A DNA stretch of 64,000 bases from Palaeococcus pacificus DY20341 (GTDB lineage Archaea; Methanobacteriota_B; Thermococci; Thermococcales; Thermococcaceae), in assembly GCF_000725425.1 (NCBI RefSeq), contig NZ_CP006019.1:806001-870000 (forward strand). The letters run 5' to 3'. Below, piece after piece: positions 1-8,488 of this stretch (positions are counted from its first letter, which is position 1; every line of letters begins with the position of its first letter). The notes below the pieces were generated by a model. That model had not been told where the DNA came from and made no database searches. It saw only the letters and a list, made by a program, of their open reading frames with translations. Both the position numbers and the translations under genes were made by a program.

Positions 1-654
<654 letters not shown>

Positions 655-698
655 ATCCTTATAAACGGTGAGCTTCTTAGGTTGATGCAGGTGAGAAG

Positions 699-1325
699 AT
701 GGTAAAGCTCATAGCCTTCGATCTTGAAGGGACGCTGGTAAAATCAAAATCGAGCTGGGTGGAATTACACAAACGCTTCGGCACCTGGGATAAAGGAAAA
801 GAATATGCAGAGCGGTTCTTTAGGGGTGAGTTTGATTACGCGACGTGGGCGGAGCTTGATGCTTCCCTCTGGAAAGGGCGGAAGAGAGAGGAGATTATGG
901 AGTGGGCCAACAGTGTTGAGTACTTGGAAGGCGTTGAAGAGCTCTTTGCGTTTTTGAGAGTTAATAACTTCAAAATAGCTATCATAAGCGGTGGCCTGCT
1001 GTGCTTGGCTAAGCGCATTGGAGAGGAGCTTAAAGCGGACTACGTCTTTGCAAATGAGCTGGTTTTTGATGAGGAAGGAAGAGTAACGGGTAAAGTGCTT
1101 CCATGGGTGGACTTTAGAAATAAGGGAGACATTCTGCTCGAACTTAAAGAGAAGCTTAAGCCCGAGCTTACCATAGCTGTTGGAGACGGCCATAATGACA
1201 TTGCGATGTTTAAAGTGGCCGATGTCAGCATTGCAATAAACCCACATGAGGGCGTTGAGGGAGATTATTTAGCGAAGAACCTGAAGGAAGTGAAAGAGAT
1301 TATAGCAAAAATCTTGGGTCAGTGA
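699..1325 (+). CDS. HAD-superfamily phosphatase, phosphoserine-phosphatase-like
   Basis: A 208-residue haloacid dehalogenase-fold hydrolase that starts at ATG 699 after a GGTGAG ribosome site. Motif I is DLEGT at residues 8-12, motif II is IISGG, and motif III/IV is GDGHNDIAM. The SerB-like order, with a small helical cap between motifs I and II, suggests a soluble phosphomonoesterase; the substrate cannot be read from sequence. Oddity: motif I is DxE where DxD is usual, so the general acid/base aspartate is a glutamate. The stop codon lies next to box D of the antisense C/D sRNA candidate at 1315-1372. Confidence 0.85.
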   Translation: MVKLIAFDLEGTLVKSKSSWVELHKRFGTWDKGKEYAERFFRGEFDYATWAELDASLWKGRKREEIMEWANSVEYLEGVEELFAFLRVNNFKIAIISGGLLCLAKRIGEELKADYVFANELVFDEEGRVTGKVLPWVDFRNKGDILLELKEKLKPELTIAVGDGHNDIAMFKVADVSIAINPHEGVEGDYLAKNLKEVKEIIAKILGQ

Positions 1326-1372
1326 AGGGCGTGTTCGTCACAGCTCGGCAAAGCAAAAGCTCATCATCCCCA
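1315..1372 (-). ncRNA. candidate C/D-box guide sRNA (minus strand)
   Basis: Read on the minus strand: a TGGG/CCCA terminal stem (1369-1372 with 1315-1318), box C ATGATGA (1367-1361), a 12-nt guide (1360-1349), D' variant CCGA (1348-1345), C' variant TGTGACGA (1342-1335), a 12-nt guide (1334-1323) and box D CTGA (1322-1319). Order and spacing fit archaeal 2'-O-methylation guide RNAs that assemble with L7Ae, Nop5 and fibrillarin. It lies between the 3' ends of two convergent genes. The D' and C' boxes are degenerate. The rRNA or tRNA target was not identified. Confidence 0.65.
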
Positions 1373-1401
1373 ACTTTTCTCTCTTAGGTGGATTTAAAAA
1401 G

Positions 1402-2532
1402 CTAAAGGCCCGCCATCTTGAGGACGAGCCACCAGAAGATGTCGCCGTAAAAGATAGAAATCAGAAATCCCAGGAACAAAGCGGGGGCAAAAGGCATGGC
1501 CTTCTTAACTAAAAAGCTGTTTTCAAGCTTTCCTTCTTCGACAAGAGCTTTGAGCTTCTCAAGCTGTTCCCTCCTAATTCCTTCCGCTGTTGGGGAAGTA
1601 ATGACATTCCCATAGCTTGGCTTTAGGATGCTCAAATCACCGCTCGCAAAGGCCTTTTTGAACTTGTCAAAGAAGCTCTCTCTGTCTCTCAGCACTTCTC
1701 CATCTTTTTCGTAAATCCACTCCCCTATGATGTCCCACTCTTTAATCTCCTCGATGGGCTTTTCCTCAACCAAAACCTCTTCTCTAAGCACTTTAACAAT
1801 GGAGAAGAATATTTTGAAGACATATAGTGCCACAAGCAGCTTTAAGTATGCGTAGATCATATCTAGTCCTATTGAATAAAGCCCGTATGCCAGAGCTAGG
1901 ATGCCCAAGACATCGCCTGCCTTTTTAAACCTGCTGAGTATCGTGATTAGGGCTATCGTTATGAGATACCTGACCGCAGGGTTGAGCGTTATTCCAAGCT
2001 TGGCCTGTACAACGATGATGGCGATTAATGAAGCGATTATCCAGAGGCTAGCCTCAATGGATAGGTCGGCCTTTTCCAAGAAGACTGTTTTAAGTCTTTC
2101 TGTCCGCTTTCTAGCTATTAAGACTCCCAGAGCATAGAGGAATATAACGGGGAATATTGCTATTATGCTATTAAAAAGCAGTGTAATGGGGTGTAATGGA
2201 TAAAGGATGGCATAGGGGGCCTTTATCTTTGCGTAGCTCGATGCGTAGGGAAAGAGAGCCGAAAATCCCATCAATATTACAACATCACCGCTGGCCCACC
2301 CACCTATGAAGTAGAGGAGGTAACCAAGGAGGAAGCCTATCCCGAGTCCAATAAGTCCGGAGAGAGCTAAAAGAGTATTGTGCTCAACGAAAAACCCTTG
2401 GTAGAGATAATAGAGAACTCCTAAAGCAGCAATTGGAAAAACGTGCTTATCATCAATGAAACCTGTTTTTATATCCGTATACGAAGTAAGAACTCCCAGA
2501 ATAACTCCAAGGATTATTAACACTACCTCCAT
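1402..2532 (-). CDS. A24-family prepilin peptidase (archaeal class III signal peptidase)
   Basis: A 376-residue membrane aspartyl protease that removes class III signal peptides from type IV pilin-like proteins. Catalytic aspartates are expected at D20 (TSYTDIKTG) and D83 (GGWASGD, the GxGD motif). Several hydrophobic helices flank them, and a soluble loop of about 100 residues precedes the last helix. The size suits the EppA branch, which processes DUF361-type pilins. ATG at 2532 follows a GAGGTGA site that overlaps the stop of the pilin gene just upstream, so translation of the two is probably coupled. Confidence 0.85.
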   Translation of the reverse strand: MEVVLIILGVILGVLTSYTDIKTGFIDDKHVFPIAALGVLYYLYQGFFVEHNTLLALSGLIGLGIGFLLGYLLYFIGGWASGDVVILMGFSALFPYASSYAKIKAPYAILYPLHPITLLFNSIIAIFPVIFLYALGVLIARKRTERLKTVFLEKADLSIEASLWIIASLIAIIVVQAKLGITLNPAVRYLITIALITILSRFKKAGDVLGILALAYGLYSIGLDMIYAYLKLLVALYVFKIFFSIVKVLREEVLVEEKPIEEIKEWDIIGEWIYEKDGEVLRDRESFFDKFKKAFASGDLSILKPSYGNVITSPTAEGIRREQLEKLKALVEEGKLENSFLVKKAMPFAPALFLGFLISIFYGDIFWWLVLKMAGL

Positions 2533-2541
2533 GATTTCACC

Positions 2542-2706
2542 TCATAGTGTTTGAAGTAGCTTTTCGCGTAGGTATTCAGTGTAGTCTGTTACTGCTGTTG
2601 TGATTTCTTGTAAGCTGGTGGTAATTACCCTAAGAACTACCGCTATCAATATGAGCGCTGCTGCCAACATAAAGAGATATTCGATAGCACCTTGTGCTCT
2701 GCGCAA
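2542..2706 (-). CDS. small class III signal peptide pilin-like protein
   Basis: A 54-residue protein. TTG at 2706 follows an AGGTG site with a 6-nt spacer; an in-frame GTG at 2715 is the alternative. The N-terminus RRAQGAIEYLFML is the archaeal QGAIEYLF-type (DUF361) class III signal peptide followed by a hydrophobic helix. Cleavage is expected just before the QGAIEY segment. The mature protein is only about 50 residues, close to one pilin helix plus a short tail. Its processing peptidase is the next gene, 9 bp downstream, which suggests a two-gene pilus or surface-fibre unit. Confidence 0.8.
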   Translation of the reverse strand: MRRAQGAIEYLFMLAAALILIAVVLRVITTSLQEITTAVTDYTEYLREKLLQTL

Positions 2707-2809
2707 TGTTTTCACCTAAAGTATTTTCGCTCTCATTGGATTTAAAGGTTTTTATGCCTCTGCACATTAAGATTTTTAAGTCTGCGACAGACTCAATGTG
2801 GGGTTGGAG

Positions 2810-3148
2810 ATGAAAGTTTACAAGCTCTATGTAAGGGATGAATATTTGGAAATGATAAAAAGTGGAAAAAAAGTCATTGAGGTTAGAGTGGCTTATCCTC
2901 AGTTTAAAGGCATGAAGCCAAAAGATAAGATCCTTTTCAATAATTTGGTGCCGGCTGAGGTTATCTGGGTTAAACAGTATGAAACATTCAAGCAGGTTTT
3001 GAGAGAGGAAAAAATCGAGAAGATATTTCCTGATAAGCCTAGCTTTGAAGAGGCCGTCAAGCGCTTCCATGGGATGTATCCCAAGTGGAAGGAGAACCGC
3101 TACGGTGTTTTAGCTATTCGCTTTAGGCTCTTGAAACCCGAAGAATAG
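2810..3148 (+). CDS. ASCH-domain protein
   Basis: A 112-residue protein, [12 protein letters not shown] onward. The pattern YxxMIxSGKKxIEVRV near the N-terminus followed by a beta-rich segment (KDKILFNN) is the ASCH fold, a PUA-related RNA-binding domain. ATG 2810 is chosen because it matches the fold start; an in-frame GTG lies at 2798. It is followed immediately by a second ASCH gene, so the two form an operon. Its substrate is unknown. Roles proposed for ASCH proteins include RNA binding and nucleoside/base-modification chemistry. Confidence 0.75.
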   Translation: MKVYKLYVRDEYLEMIKSGKKVIEVRVAYPQFKGMKPKDKILFNNLVPAEVIWVKQYETFKQVLREEKIEKIFPDKPSFEEAVKRFHGMYPKWKENRYGVLAIRFRLLKPEE

Positions 3149-3159
3149 TGGTGGTTTCG

Positions 3160-3726
3160 ATGAAGAACCTAAAGTTTGACGGCCGCTACAAAGATGCCTT
3201 GCTAAATGGGGGAAAACGAGCAACAATTAGATTAAAGCCAGTTAGCTTAAAGCCTGGTGATGATATTTTAATTCACTCAGGCGGCTATGTCTTAGGGAAA
3301 GCCAAAGTGAAAAGAGTTGTAGTTAAGAAAGTTGCGGAGCTTACTGATGAAGATGCTCAGTTGGACGGCTTTAAGAACAGGGAGGAGCTCATAAGAGCTT
3401 TGAAGAGCCATTACAAAAATCTGCGCTCTGAGGATGAAATTACACTCATCGAGTTTGAGCTCACAGAGAAGCTCGACAAACCTATCCTCTCAGCGGACTT
3501 CCCCTATGAAGGCAACAACCCAATTGAAATTGCAGAGAAGGCACTCAAGCATCTAAATCTTGACTCTGAGGAAGTCGCTTTGTTAAAGCTCTTTTTGAAA
3601 GAAGGCAGCTTAAGGAAAGCGGCATACAAGCTCGGCGGCTTAAACAAGCGCTACAAAATCAGGGAGGTTCTTAGGAAGGCTTATGAAGAACTAAAATGGA
3701 AGGGGGTAATGGGGCCTAAGCTTTAG
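3160..3726 (+). CDS. ASCH-domain protein with C-terminal helical extension
   Basis: A 188-residue protein. The N-terminal ~110 residues form a second ASCH domain (FDGRYKDALLNGGKRATIRLKP, then GDDILIHSGG). The C-terminal ~70 residues are helical and include a segment (EEVALLKLFLKEGSLRKAAYKLGG) that resembles a helix-turn-helix. ATG 3160 follows GGTGGTTTCG and lies 12 bp after the stop of the preceding ASCH gene. The last 11 bp overlap the convergent RAM-domain gene. An ASCH plus HTH-like arrangement would suit an RNA-associated or regulatory role; this is inference. Confidence 0.7.
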   Translation: MKNLKFDGRYKDALLNGGKRATIRLKPVSLKPGDDILIHSGGYVLGKAKVKRVVVKKVAELTDEDAQLDGFKNREELIRALKSHYKNLRSEDEITLIEFELTEKLDKPILSADFPYEGNNPIEIAEKALKHLNLDSEEVALLKLFLKEGSLRKAAYKLGGLNKRYKIREVLRKAYEELKWKGVMGPKL

Positions 3727-4015
3727 AGGCCTCAGGACGTTTTTCTAGGGACATATTCTTTATTTTGGAATTTTTTGAGTACGAAATAGCAATGGGGTAA
3801 AGGGTGAACTTGTTTCCGACTTTTTTGTGGAGTGATTTCGTAAACTCCTCGAGTTCGGCTTCATCCCTAAAGTCGACCTTTGCTATGAAGTCGTACTCAC
3901 CATAGAGCCAGTATCCCTCAACAGGGAGCTCCTTAAGCACCTCATCTCTAACGCCCCAAACGAGCAGTATTGCTTCGAGTGCATTCACCTCCTTGATTTT
4001 TACCGTTATCCTCAT
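3716..4015 (-). CDS. stand-alone Lrp/AsnC ligand-binding (RAM) domain protein
   Basis: A 99-residue protein with the RAM/ACT-like fold of Lrp regulators (EAILLVWGVRDEVLKELPVEGYWLYGEYDFIAKVDFRDEAELEEF) and no DNA-binding helix-turn-helix. Stand-alone RAM proteins form oligomers that bind amino acids and may modulate full-length Lrp proteins. It starts at ATG 4015. Its 3' end overlaps the convergent ASCH gene by 11 bp. The upstream AT-rich region contains GCAAAA-type repeats similar to those near the Lrp gene at 52.7 kb, which could mean shared regulation. Confidence 0.8.
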   Translation of the reverse strand: MRITVKIKEVNALEAILLVWGVRDEVLKELPVEGYWLYGEYDFIAKVDFRDEAELEEFTKSLHKKVGNKFTLYPIAISYSKNSKIKNMSLEKRPEASKA

Positions 4016-4189
4016 GTTTAAGTATTTATCATTTTTGCAAATCTATCGGTTAATTTGGCAAAATTTTGGGATTTTAAGCATGTTTATTTGTCAATTATTC
4101 AATAAGCTGTTTTTGATTTTAAAATATTTGATGGTGGGACAACAAAGGTTTTAACGTTGGAGAGGGAAGTAGGAGTGGTGGTGCTCATG

Positions 4190-4888
4190 ATTAAAGCGGT
4201 GTTCTTCGATTTTGTTGGTACGCTCATAAGCAAAGAAGGTGAGAACGTTACCCACCAGAATATAATCAGAGAGGTTCTAAAGAAGGCCGGTGTCGAAGAT
4301 TTGGACTATATGAAGATATGGGAAGAATATGAAGAGAAGTCAAGCAAAAAATTTAAAGAGCTGGCTGGAAAGCCCTACAAACCAATAAAGCTCATTGATG
4401 AAGAAGCGATAAATGAAGTGGCCCAAAACTACGGTTTTGAAGTTCCAAAGGATTTTTGGGAGATCCATTTGAGGATGCACCAAAAGTACGGACAGCTGTA
4501 TGAAGAAGTCCTCGAAGTTTTGAAAGCATTAAGGGAGAAGGGCTATCACGTGGGAATGATAACAGATTCGGATAACGACTATTTGAGGGCACATCTCGAG
4601 GCGCTGGGCATATTGGAGCTCTTTGACAGCATAACAACTAGTGAGGAAGCAGGCTTTTACAAACCCCACCCCAAGATTTTTGAAGTTGCGTTAAAGAAAG
4701 CTGGTGTTGAAGGAGATGAGGCGATCTACGTTGGGGACAATCCATTAAAAGACTGTGCTGGAGCAAGACAGCTTGACATGATGAGCGTCCTTCTCGATAA
4801 GAAAGGGGAAAAGAGAGAGCTTTGGGGTGAGTGTGAGCTCATAATAAGTGACTTAAGGGAAATACTGGAGATTGTGGAAGAGCTCTAA
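4190..4888 (+). CDS. HAD-superfamily hydrolase, PH0459/TON_0338 type
   Basis: A 232-residue protein. ATG 4190 follows GGTGGTGCTC; the upstream in-frame codons are not HAD-like. Motif I is FFDFVGTL, with valine in place of the second catalytic aspartate, as in the characterised Pyrococcus/Thermococcus haloacid dehalogenase-like proteins. Motif II is MITDSD, the motif III lysine is in FYKPHP, and motif IV is VGDNPLKDCAGA. The cap domain is helical (residues ~20-95). The missing second Asp suggests dehalogenase-like chemistry or a non-standard phosphatase. A TATA-like AAGGTTTTAA at ~4147 is a probable promoter. Confidence 0.85.
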   Translation: MKAVFFDFVGTLISKEGENVTHQNIIREVLKKAGVEDLDYMKIWEEYEEKSSKKFKELAGKPYKPIKLIDEEAINEVAQNYGFEVPKDFWEIHLRMHQKYGQLYEEVLEVLKALREKGYHVGMITDSDNDYLRAHLEALGILELFDSITTSEEAGFYKPHPKIFEVALKKAGVEGDEAIYVGDNPLKDCAGARQLDMMSVLLDKKGEKRELWGECELIISDLREILEIVEEL

Positions 4889-4901
4889 CTTTATTCCAGT
4901 T

Positions 4902-4959
4902 TGGGGATGATGAAAATTTCGCTAGCGGAGCTGTGAAGAGCCCTGCCGTTGCTGACCTT
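4902..4959 (+). ncRNA. candidate C/D-box guide sRNA with a likely 23S rRNA target
   Basis: Box C ATGATGA (4907-4913), 12-nt guide AAATTTCGCTAG (4914-4925), D' variant CGGA (4926-4929), C' variant TGTGAAG (4932-4938), a second guide of 13 nt (4939-4951) and box D CTGA (4952-4955), with a short GG/CC terminal pairing. The first guide is complementary over 10 nt to UAGCGAAAUU, a highly conserved segment of 23S rRNA domain IV. The D-box+5 rule would place methylation on the C of this segment (E. coli C1934 by recalled numbering). It lies between convergent genes. Confidence 0.65.
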
Positions 4960-4971
4960 CCTTTTCCTTTT

Positions 4972-5538
4972 CTACCCGAACATCTGAACTATGTAAATGC
5001 AGAACTCGAATGATTGTCCTTCATAAGTGCAGTTGTGAGCAAATGCCACCCCTATGCCAGTTAGAGTGAACTCTTTTCTTAGTATATTATCCCTGTGTCC
5101 TTTAGAGTTCATCCATCCATTCACTGCTTCATTTACAATCTCTTCAACGCTTCCTTCTCCACCATAGAGGAATAGATTTTCTCCGCCAATCACTATGGTT
5201 TCACTCTTTCCATCGCTTATGCTCTTTGGTTTGTATCCTACCTTAGCGAGTCTGTCTTTAAACGTCTCCCCTTCGGGGCTCTCATGAGAAAAGTAGTTTC
5301 TTTTTGCCATATCTTCTGCGTGCATCTGGGCAGCTTTTTCTAGGGTTTCATTCCATTCTAACGGGCTCAGCCCGTTTCTCTCGCGTATTTCATTGATTCT
5401 TTCAAAAATGCGCTCTTTTATTCCACTCTCACTAAGAGTCTGCATTTTGCTGGTTTCTAAATTCTCAGCGTTTATACATAAGCTCGAGGGCAGAACTATT
5501 ATGATAACAATGAATATTATGAGGATGTTTTTGTTCAT
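4972..5538 (-). CDS. secreted CAP/SCP-domain protein
   Basis: A 188-residue protein with an N-terminal hydrophobic signal segment (NILIIFIVIIIVLPSSLCINA). A CAP domain follows: INEIRERNGLSPLEWNETLEKAAQMHAEDMAKRNYFSHESPEG, then VNGWMNSKGHRDNIL, then GIGVAF. The conserved His/Glu cavity residues (H in AQMHAEDM and in KGHRDNIL) are present. Several cysteines near the C-terminus may form disulfides. It is probably exported and acts at the cell surface; the biochemical role of prokaryotic CAP proteins is poorly known. It is monocistronic. Confidence 0.88.
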   Translation of the reverse strand: MNKNILIIFIVIIIVLPSSLCINAENLETSKMQTLSESGIKERIFERINEIRERNGLSPLEWNETLEKAAQMHAEDMAKRNYFSHESPEGETFKDRLAKVGYKPKSISDGKSETIVIGGENLFLYGGEGSVEEIVNEAVNGWMNSKGHRDNILRKEFTLTGIGVAFAHNCTYEGQSFEFCIYIVQMFG

Positions 5539-5620
5539 GACTTTTCCTCTCTTTTGTACTTTATAATCCTAGAGGGATGGAAGAGTTTTTAAACCCATCA
5601 GCATTTCATGATGTAGGGTG

Positions 5621-6241
5621 ATGCCCTTGAAATTTAAAGGAAAAACTTTTGGAGAGAATGTTAGAATTGAGTTCGAAATTTTAACACTTGGTGAACTCAA
5701 AATTGATGATTTGAGAGATTTTGATGTTAAAAGTATTAAGTTGGAACTCCGCTCAACATCATCAGGGTTAAAGATCATTGGTATTTGGGAAGGCGAGATT
5801 AATGACGTTGGTGAGGGCATGAAAAGGGCTGTTGAAGAAGCCTACAAGCTCAGAGAGAGAATAATAAAGAAAATGAAGAACAGAATAGAAAACCTTAGAG
5901 TTACTCTCAGAAAGTTGGGCTTTAAAGAGGAAGTTATCGACTATGGGAGTTATGTGAGATTCACAAAGAAAGTTGGAAGCTATGATCTGGTTGTCTTGGC
6001 ATCGACTAGAAATGAAAACATTAGGCTCGAGATATATGGTAACGACAGAAAGGTCATAACTCCCGAAGTTGAGGCGCTCTTTGAGGATGTGGACATTGAA
6101 GAGCTTGAGCTCTATGACTTTGACGATGAGAAGCAAGAAGAGAGGCTGGTCATAAACATAGAGATTCCAAGAGATGAAGAAAAACCCGAAAAAAAGATAG
6201 TCGAGACGATAAAAATAATTGAAAATCTCTTAATGACGTAG
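5621..6241 (+). CDS. hypothetical protein (206 residues)
   Basis: No family recognised. It is a soluble, highly charged alpha/beta protein with a central amphipathic helix around residues 65-95 (MKRAVEEAYKLRERIIKKMKNRIENLR) and an acidic C-terminal third. ATG 5621 is chosen; GTG 5618 and TTG 5627 are also in frame close to the GGGTG site. The stop codon (6239-6241) abuts the stop of the convergent Mrr-like gene (6242-6244) with no intergenic base, so the two mRNAs have no room for separate terminators. Confidence 0.7.
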   Translation: MPLKFKGKTFGENVRIEFEILTLGELKIDDLRDFDVKSIKLELRSTSSGLKIIGIWEGEINDVGEGMKRAVEEAYKLRERIIKKMKNRIENLRVTLRKLGFKEEVIDYGSYVRFTKKVGSYDLVVLASTRNENIRLEIYGNDRKVITPEVEALFEDVDIEELELYDFDDEKQEERLVINIEIPRDEEKPEKKIVETIKIIENLLMT

Positions 6242-8398
6242 TTACTTGTATCTGCTCTCTAGCCGCATCTTCTTTATTTTTGCGGTTATTCCCTTATCTA
6301 CGAGGGTATCCTCTGCTATAATGCGTCCGGTTTTGACGTCTATTTTGGCGTAGTAGAGCTTCTTCTCTGAGGAGACCTTTATCGTAAGGTATCCTTTGTC
6401 CCTGTAGTGGGTCATCCTTTCAGTCGCTGGATTTTCTTCTCCATACTTTTGCTTTAAATGTTCATAGTAAAACTTCTCTAGGGCCCTTTCGGTGTAGCTT
6501 ATCTCCTGAGCTTTTACTTTCCCATCTGCTCTGCCTAGGATAAGCTTTCCGAACTTCTCATCCCCTATGAATGTTATGATCCAATCAGTGTCCAGCGTTA
6601 TTTCTTCGATTTTTGCTTCTACTCCTTGCTCTTCTAGATACTTTAGCGCTTTCTCTCTAACGACCTCTTCTTTCATCACGTTATCCAGCTCTTCGATGAG
6701 TTTTCCGTCTTTGCTTATTTTTACTCTGATTTTTTGTGTATCGCTACTTACTGAGAACGTGAATGAATCTGAGTCCTCGCTAATTTCCTCTATCTTGCAA
6801 CCTTTATATTTGTCTAGAATGAGTTCTTTTGCCTTATTCTGGTTAATTTCGACGAAGTAATCTATTACGTCCAAATTGGTCCCATCGACTTTTACTCTGG
6901 CTTTTCCGCCCTCCCCACTCAGCAGGACTTCTATTACTTTATGTCCTAAAACTTTGAAGTTTTCAAGCTTCAAATCTTTGACTGGGAAGTTATCTTCAAT
7001 AATTGCTTTTGCTGCTTTGAACGCCTCTTCAGGATGATGAAGTTCCTTTAATACACTGTACTCACCATTTTCTAGGTTTACTTTTAGAATCACGATTTTG
7101 TTCTCTACTAGAATATCCCCAACGGCTTCTCTCTTGCGCTCTTCGACATTCACAAGCTTGCCCTGTGGATACAGCTGAGATATGAGTTCTAAGAGGGCTT
7201 CTCCCTTCATTCTAATATCTTTGGCTAATATCTCTCCCGTGTATCCATCGATAGCAACGGCAAACTCAAACCTTTCTGTCTCTCCACGCAAAAGCATGCG
7301 ATTTTCCTTTATCTTAGTCCTATACTCTCTGAGCTCCTCGCGGGTTACTCTCTTGCATTCTTCCTTAGCAAAATCAACCAGCATCTCTTCGGGGAGAAGG
7401 CTTATTTTTATTTTGATTTCAGATGTTTCTAAGTCCATCTCAGCTTCTGCTTCGTTTTTGTGGATTTGCAATTTTAACAGAGCCTTCTTTGGTACGTAAA
7501 CTTTTTTCTTCGCGGATATCGCAATGTGAGACTGCGAAACATTGAGTTCTTTGGAGAGCTGAGATTTTGCAATTAAAGTCGCCTCACTTGGGCTTATTCC
7601 GACTTCGAGAGTTTTTTCGGTGCATTTTATAACAGAAGAGTTGTTTAAAAGAGCTTTTGAAACTGTTGGCTTTAGCCTCTCATCTTCACTTGTCCTGATA
7701 ACTATGCTCCCATCACTAAAAACCACAGCCTTATCCTTTATCTCAGCCTCTTTTTGCTCTTTTGTCCTGCAGGACCAAGAGATAATATATGCAGGTGATA
7801 AGATGACTCCAAGGTATTTGAGCGAAACAAGTGCCCTCTTGATTTTGTATTCCTTGGAAAGCTTGCCTATAACTTTTTCCACGGTCTTTTCATGATTGAA
7901 ATCAAATAGAAGCGGAGAGTCCAGCTTAATTATCTTGAGGATTGCCCTCTTTTTGCTCTCTGCTTCCTTTTTGGACTTTAATTTCTCTATCAATTCTTTT
8001 TTTGGTTCAATTCTGTATTCATTCAACATCTCGACAACCTTTCCACCACTCCAAAGGATTAGCCTTCCTCTGTGCTCCCTTTGAGCCAGAAGTTTAGCAT
8101 CTTTTGTAAAGTCCACATTTGTTACAAAGATTCCTCTATCTCCTTTGTATCTGTCCAATACTCTAATAAAATCGTTTAGATCGCTAGAAGAGACCAAACT
8201 TCTGGGCTTTATCTTGATTAGATACTTTTCTAAACCGCTCACTGGATCCTCTCTTATGGCTATAATATCTGCTCCAGTCTCTTCTGAAGTTGCTATCTTA
8301 TCAGCGTCTCTAAATCCTAAATTTTTGATTAAATCCAAAATTAATTCGATAAAATAATCTTTGTCAACCTCTCTAAGCGTTTCCAAGTTCCAGGGCAT
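6242..8398 (-). CDS. large protein: Mrr-like nuclease-fold domain plus PepSY-like repeats
   Basis: A 718-residue protein; ATG 8398 follows GGTGATTGGA. Residues 1-~140 look like an Mrr-type restriction endonuclease fold (FIELILDLIKNLGFRDADKI, GADIIAI, then YLIKIKP, then RGIFVTN, then GRLILWSGGKVVEML). The expected E/QxK active-site residue is a lysine (IKIK), so nuclease activity is doubtful. The remaining ~570 residues have no hydrophobic helix and contain repeated units of a helix followed by a beta pair (for example ALKYLEEQGVEAKIEEI and AAKAIIEDNFPVKDLKLENF) that resemble PepSY modules. No R-M methylase is adjacent. Function unknown. Confidence 0.7.
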   Translation of the reverse strand: MPWNLETLREVDKDYFIELILDLIKNLGFRDADKIATSEETGADIIAIREDPVSGLEKYLIKIKPRSLVSSSDLNDFIRVLDRYKGDRGIFVTNVDFTKDAKLLAQREHRGRLILWSGGKVVEMLNEYRIEPKKELIEKLKSKKEAESKKRAILKIIKLDSPLLFDFNHEKTVEKVIGKLSKEYKIKRALVSLKYLGVILSPAYIISWSCRTKEQKEAEIKDKAVVFSDGSIVIRTSEDERLKPTVSKALLNNSSVIKCTEKTLEVGISPSEATLIAKSQLSKELNVSQSHIAISAKKKVYVPKKALLKLQIHKNEAEAEMDLETSEIKIKISLLPEEMLVDFAKEECKRVTREELREYRTKIKENRMLLRGETERFEFAVAIDGYTGEILAKDIRMKGEALLELISQLYPQGKLVNVEERKREAVGDILVENKIVILKVNLENGEYSVLKELHHPEEAFKAAKAIIEDNFPVKDLKLENFKVLGHKVIEVLLSGEGGKARVKVDGTNLDVIDYFVEINQNKAKELILDKYKGCKIEEISEDSDSFTFSVSSDTQKIRVKISKDGKLIEELDNVMKEEVVREKALKYLEEQGVEAKIEEITLDTDWIITFIGDEKFGKLILGRADGKVKAQEISYTERALEKFYYEHLKQKYGEENPATERMTHYRDKGYLTIKVSSEKKLYYAKIDVKTGRIIAEDTLVDKGITAKIKKMRLESRYK

Positions 8399-8488
8399 TC
8401 CAATCACCATAAGCGTACTAAAATTTGCTAATAGCTCTATGTGCCTTCTATTATAAATTCCTTTTGCAAAAAGTGAATTCTGTGATGT

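Noticed and set aside
765-1247. Long antisense frames such as 765-1247 minus and 280-603 minus
   Set aside because: They lie opposite well-supported genes, have no ribosome sites and encode no recognisable protein.
6242-8398. Functional type IV restriction system
   Set aside because: The Mrr-like domain seems to lack the E/QxK acidic residue and no partner gene is present; only the fold similarity is claimed.
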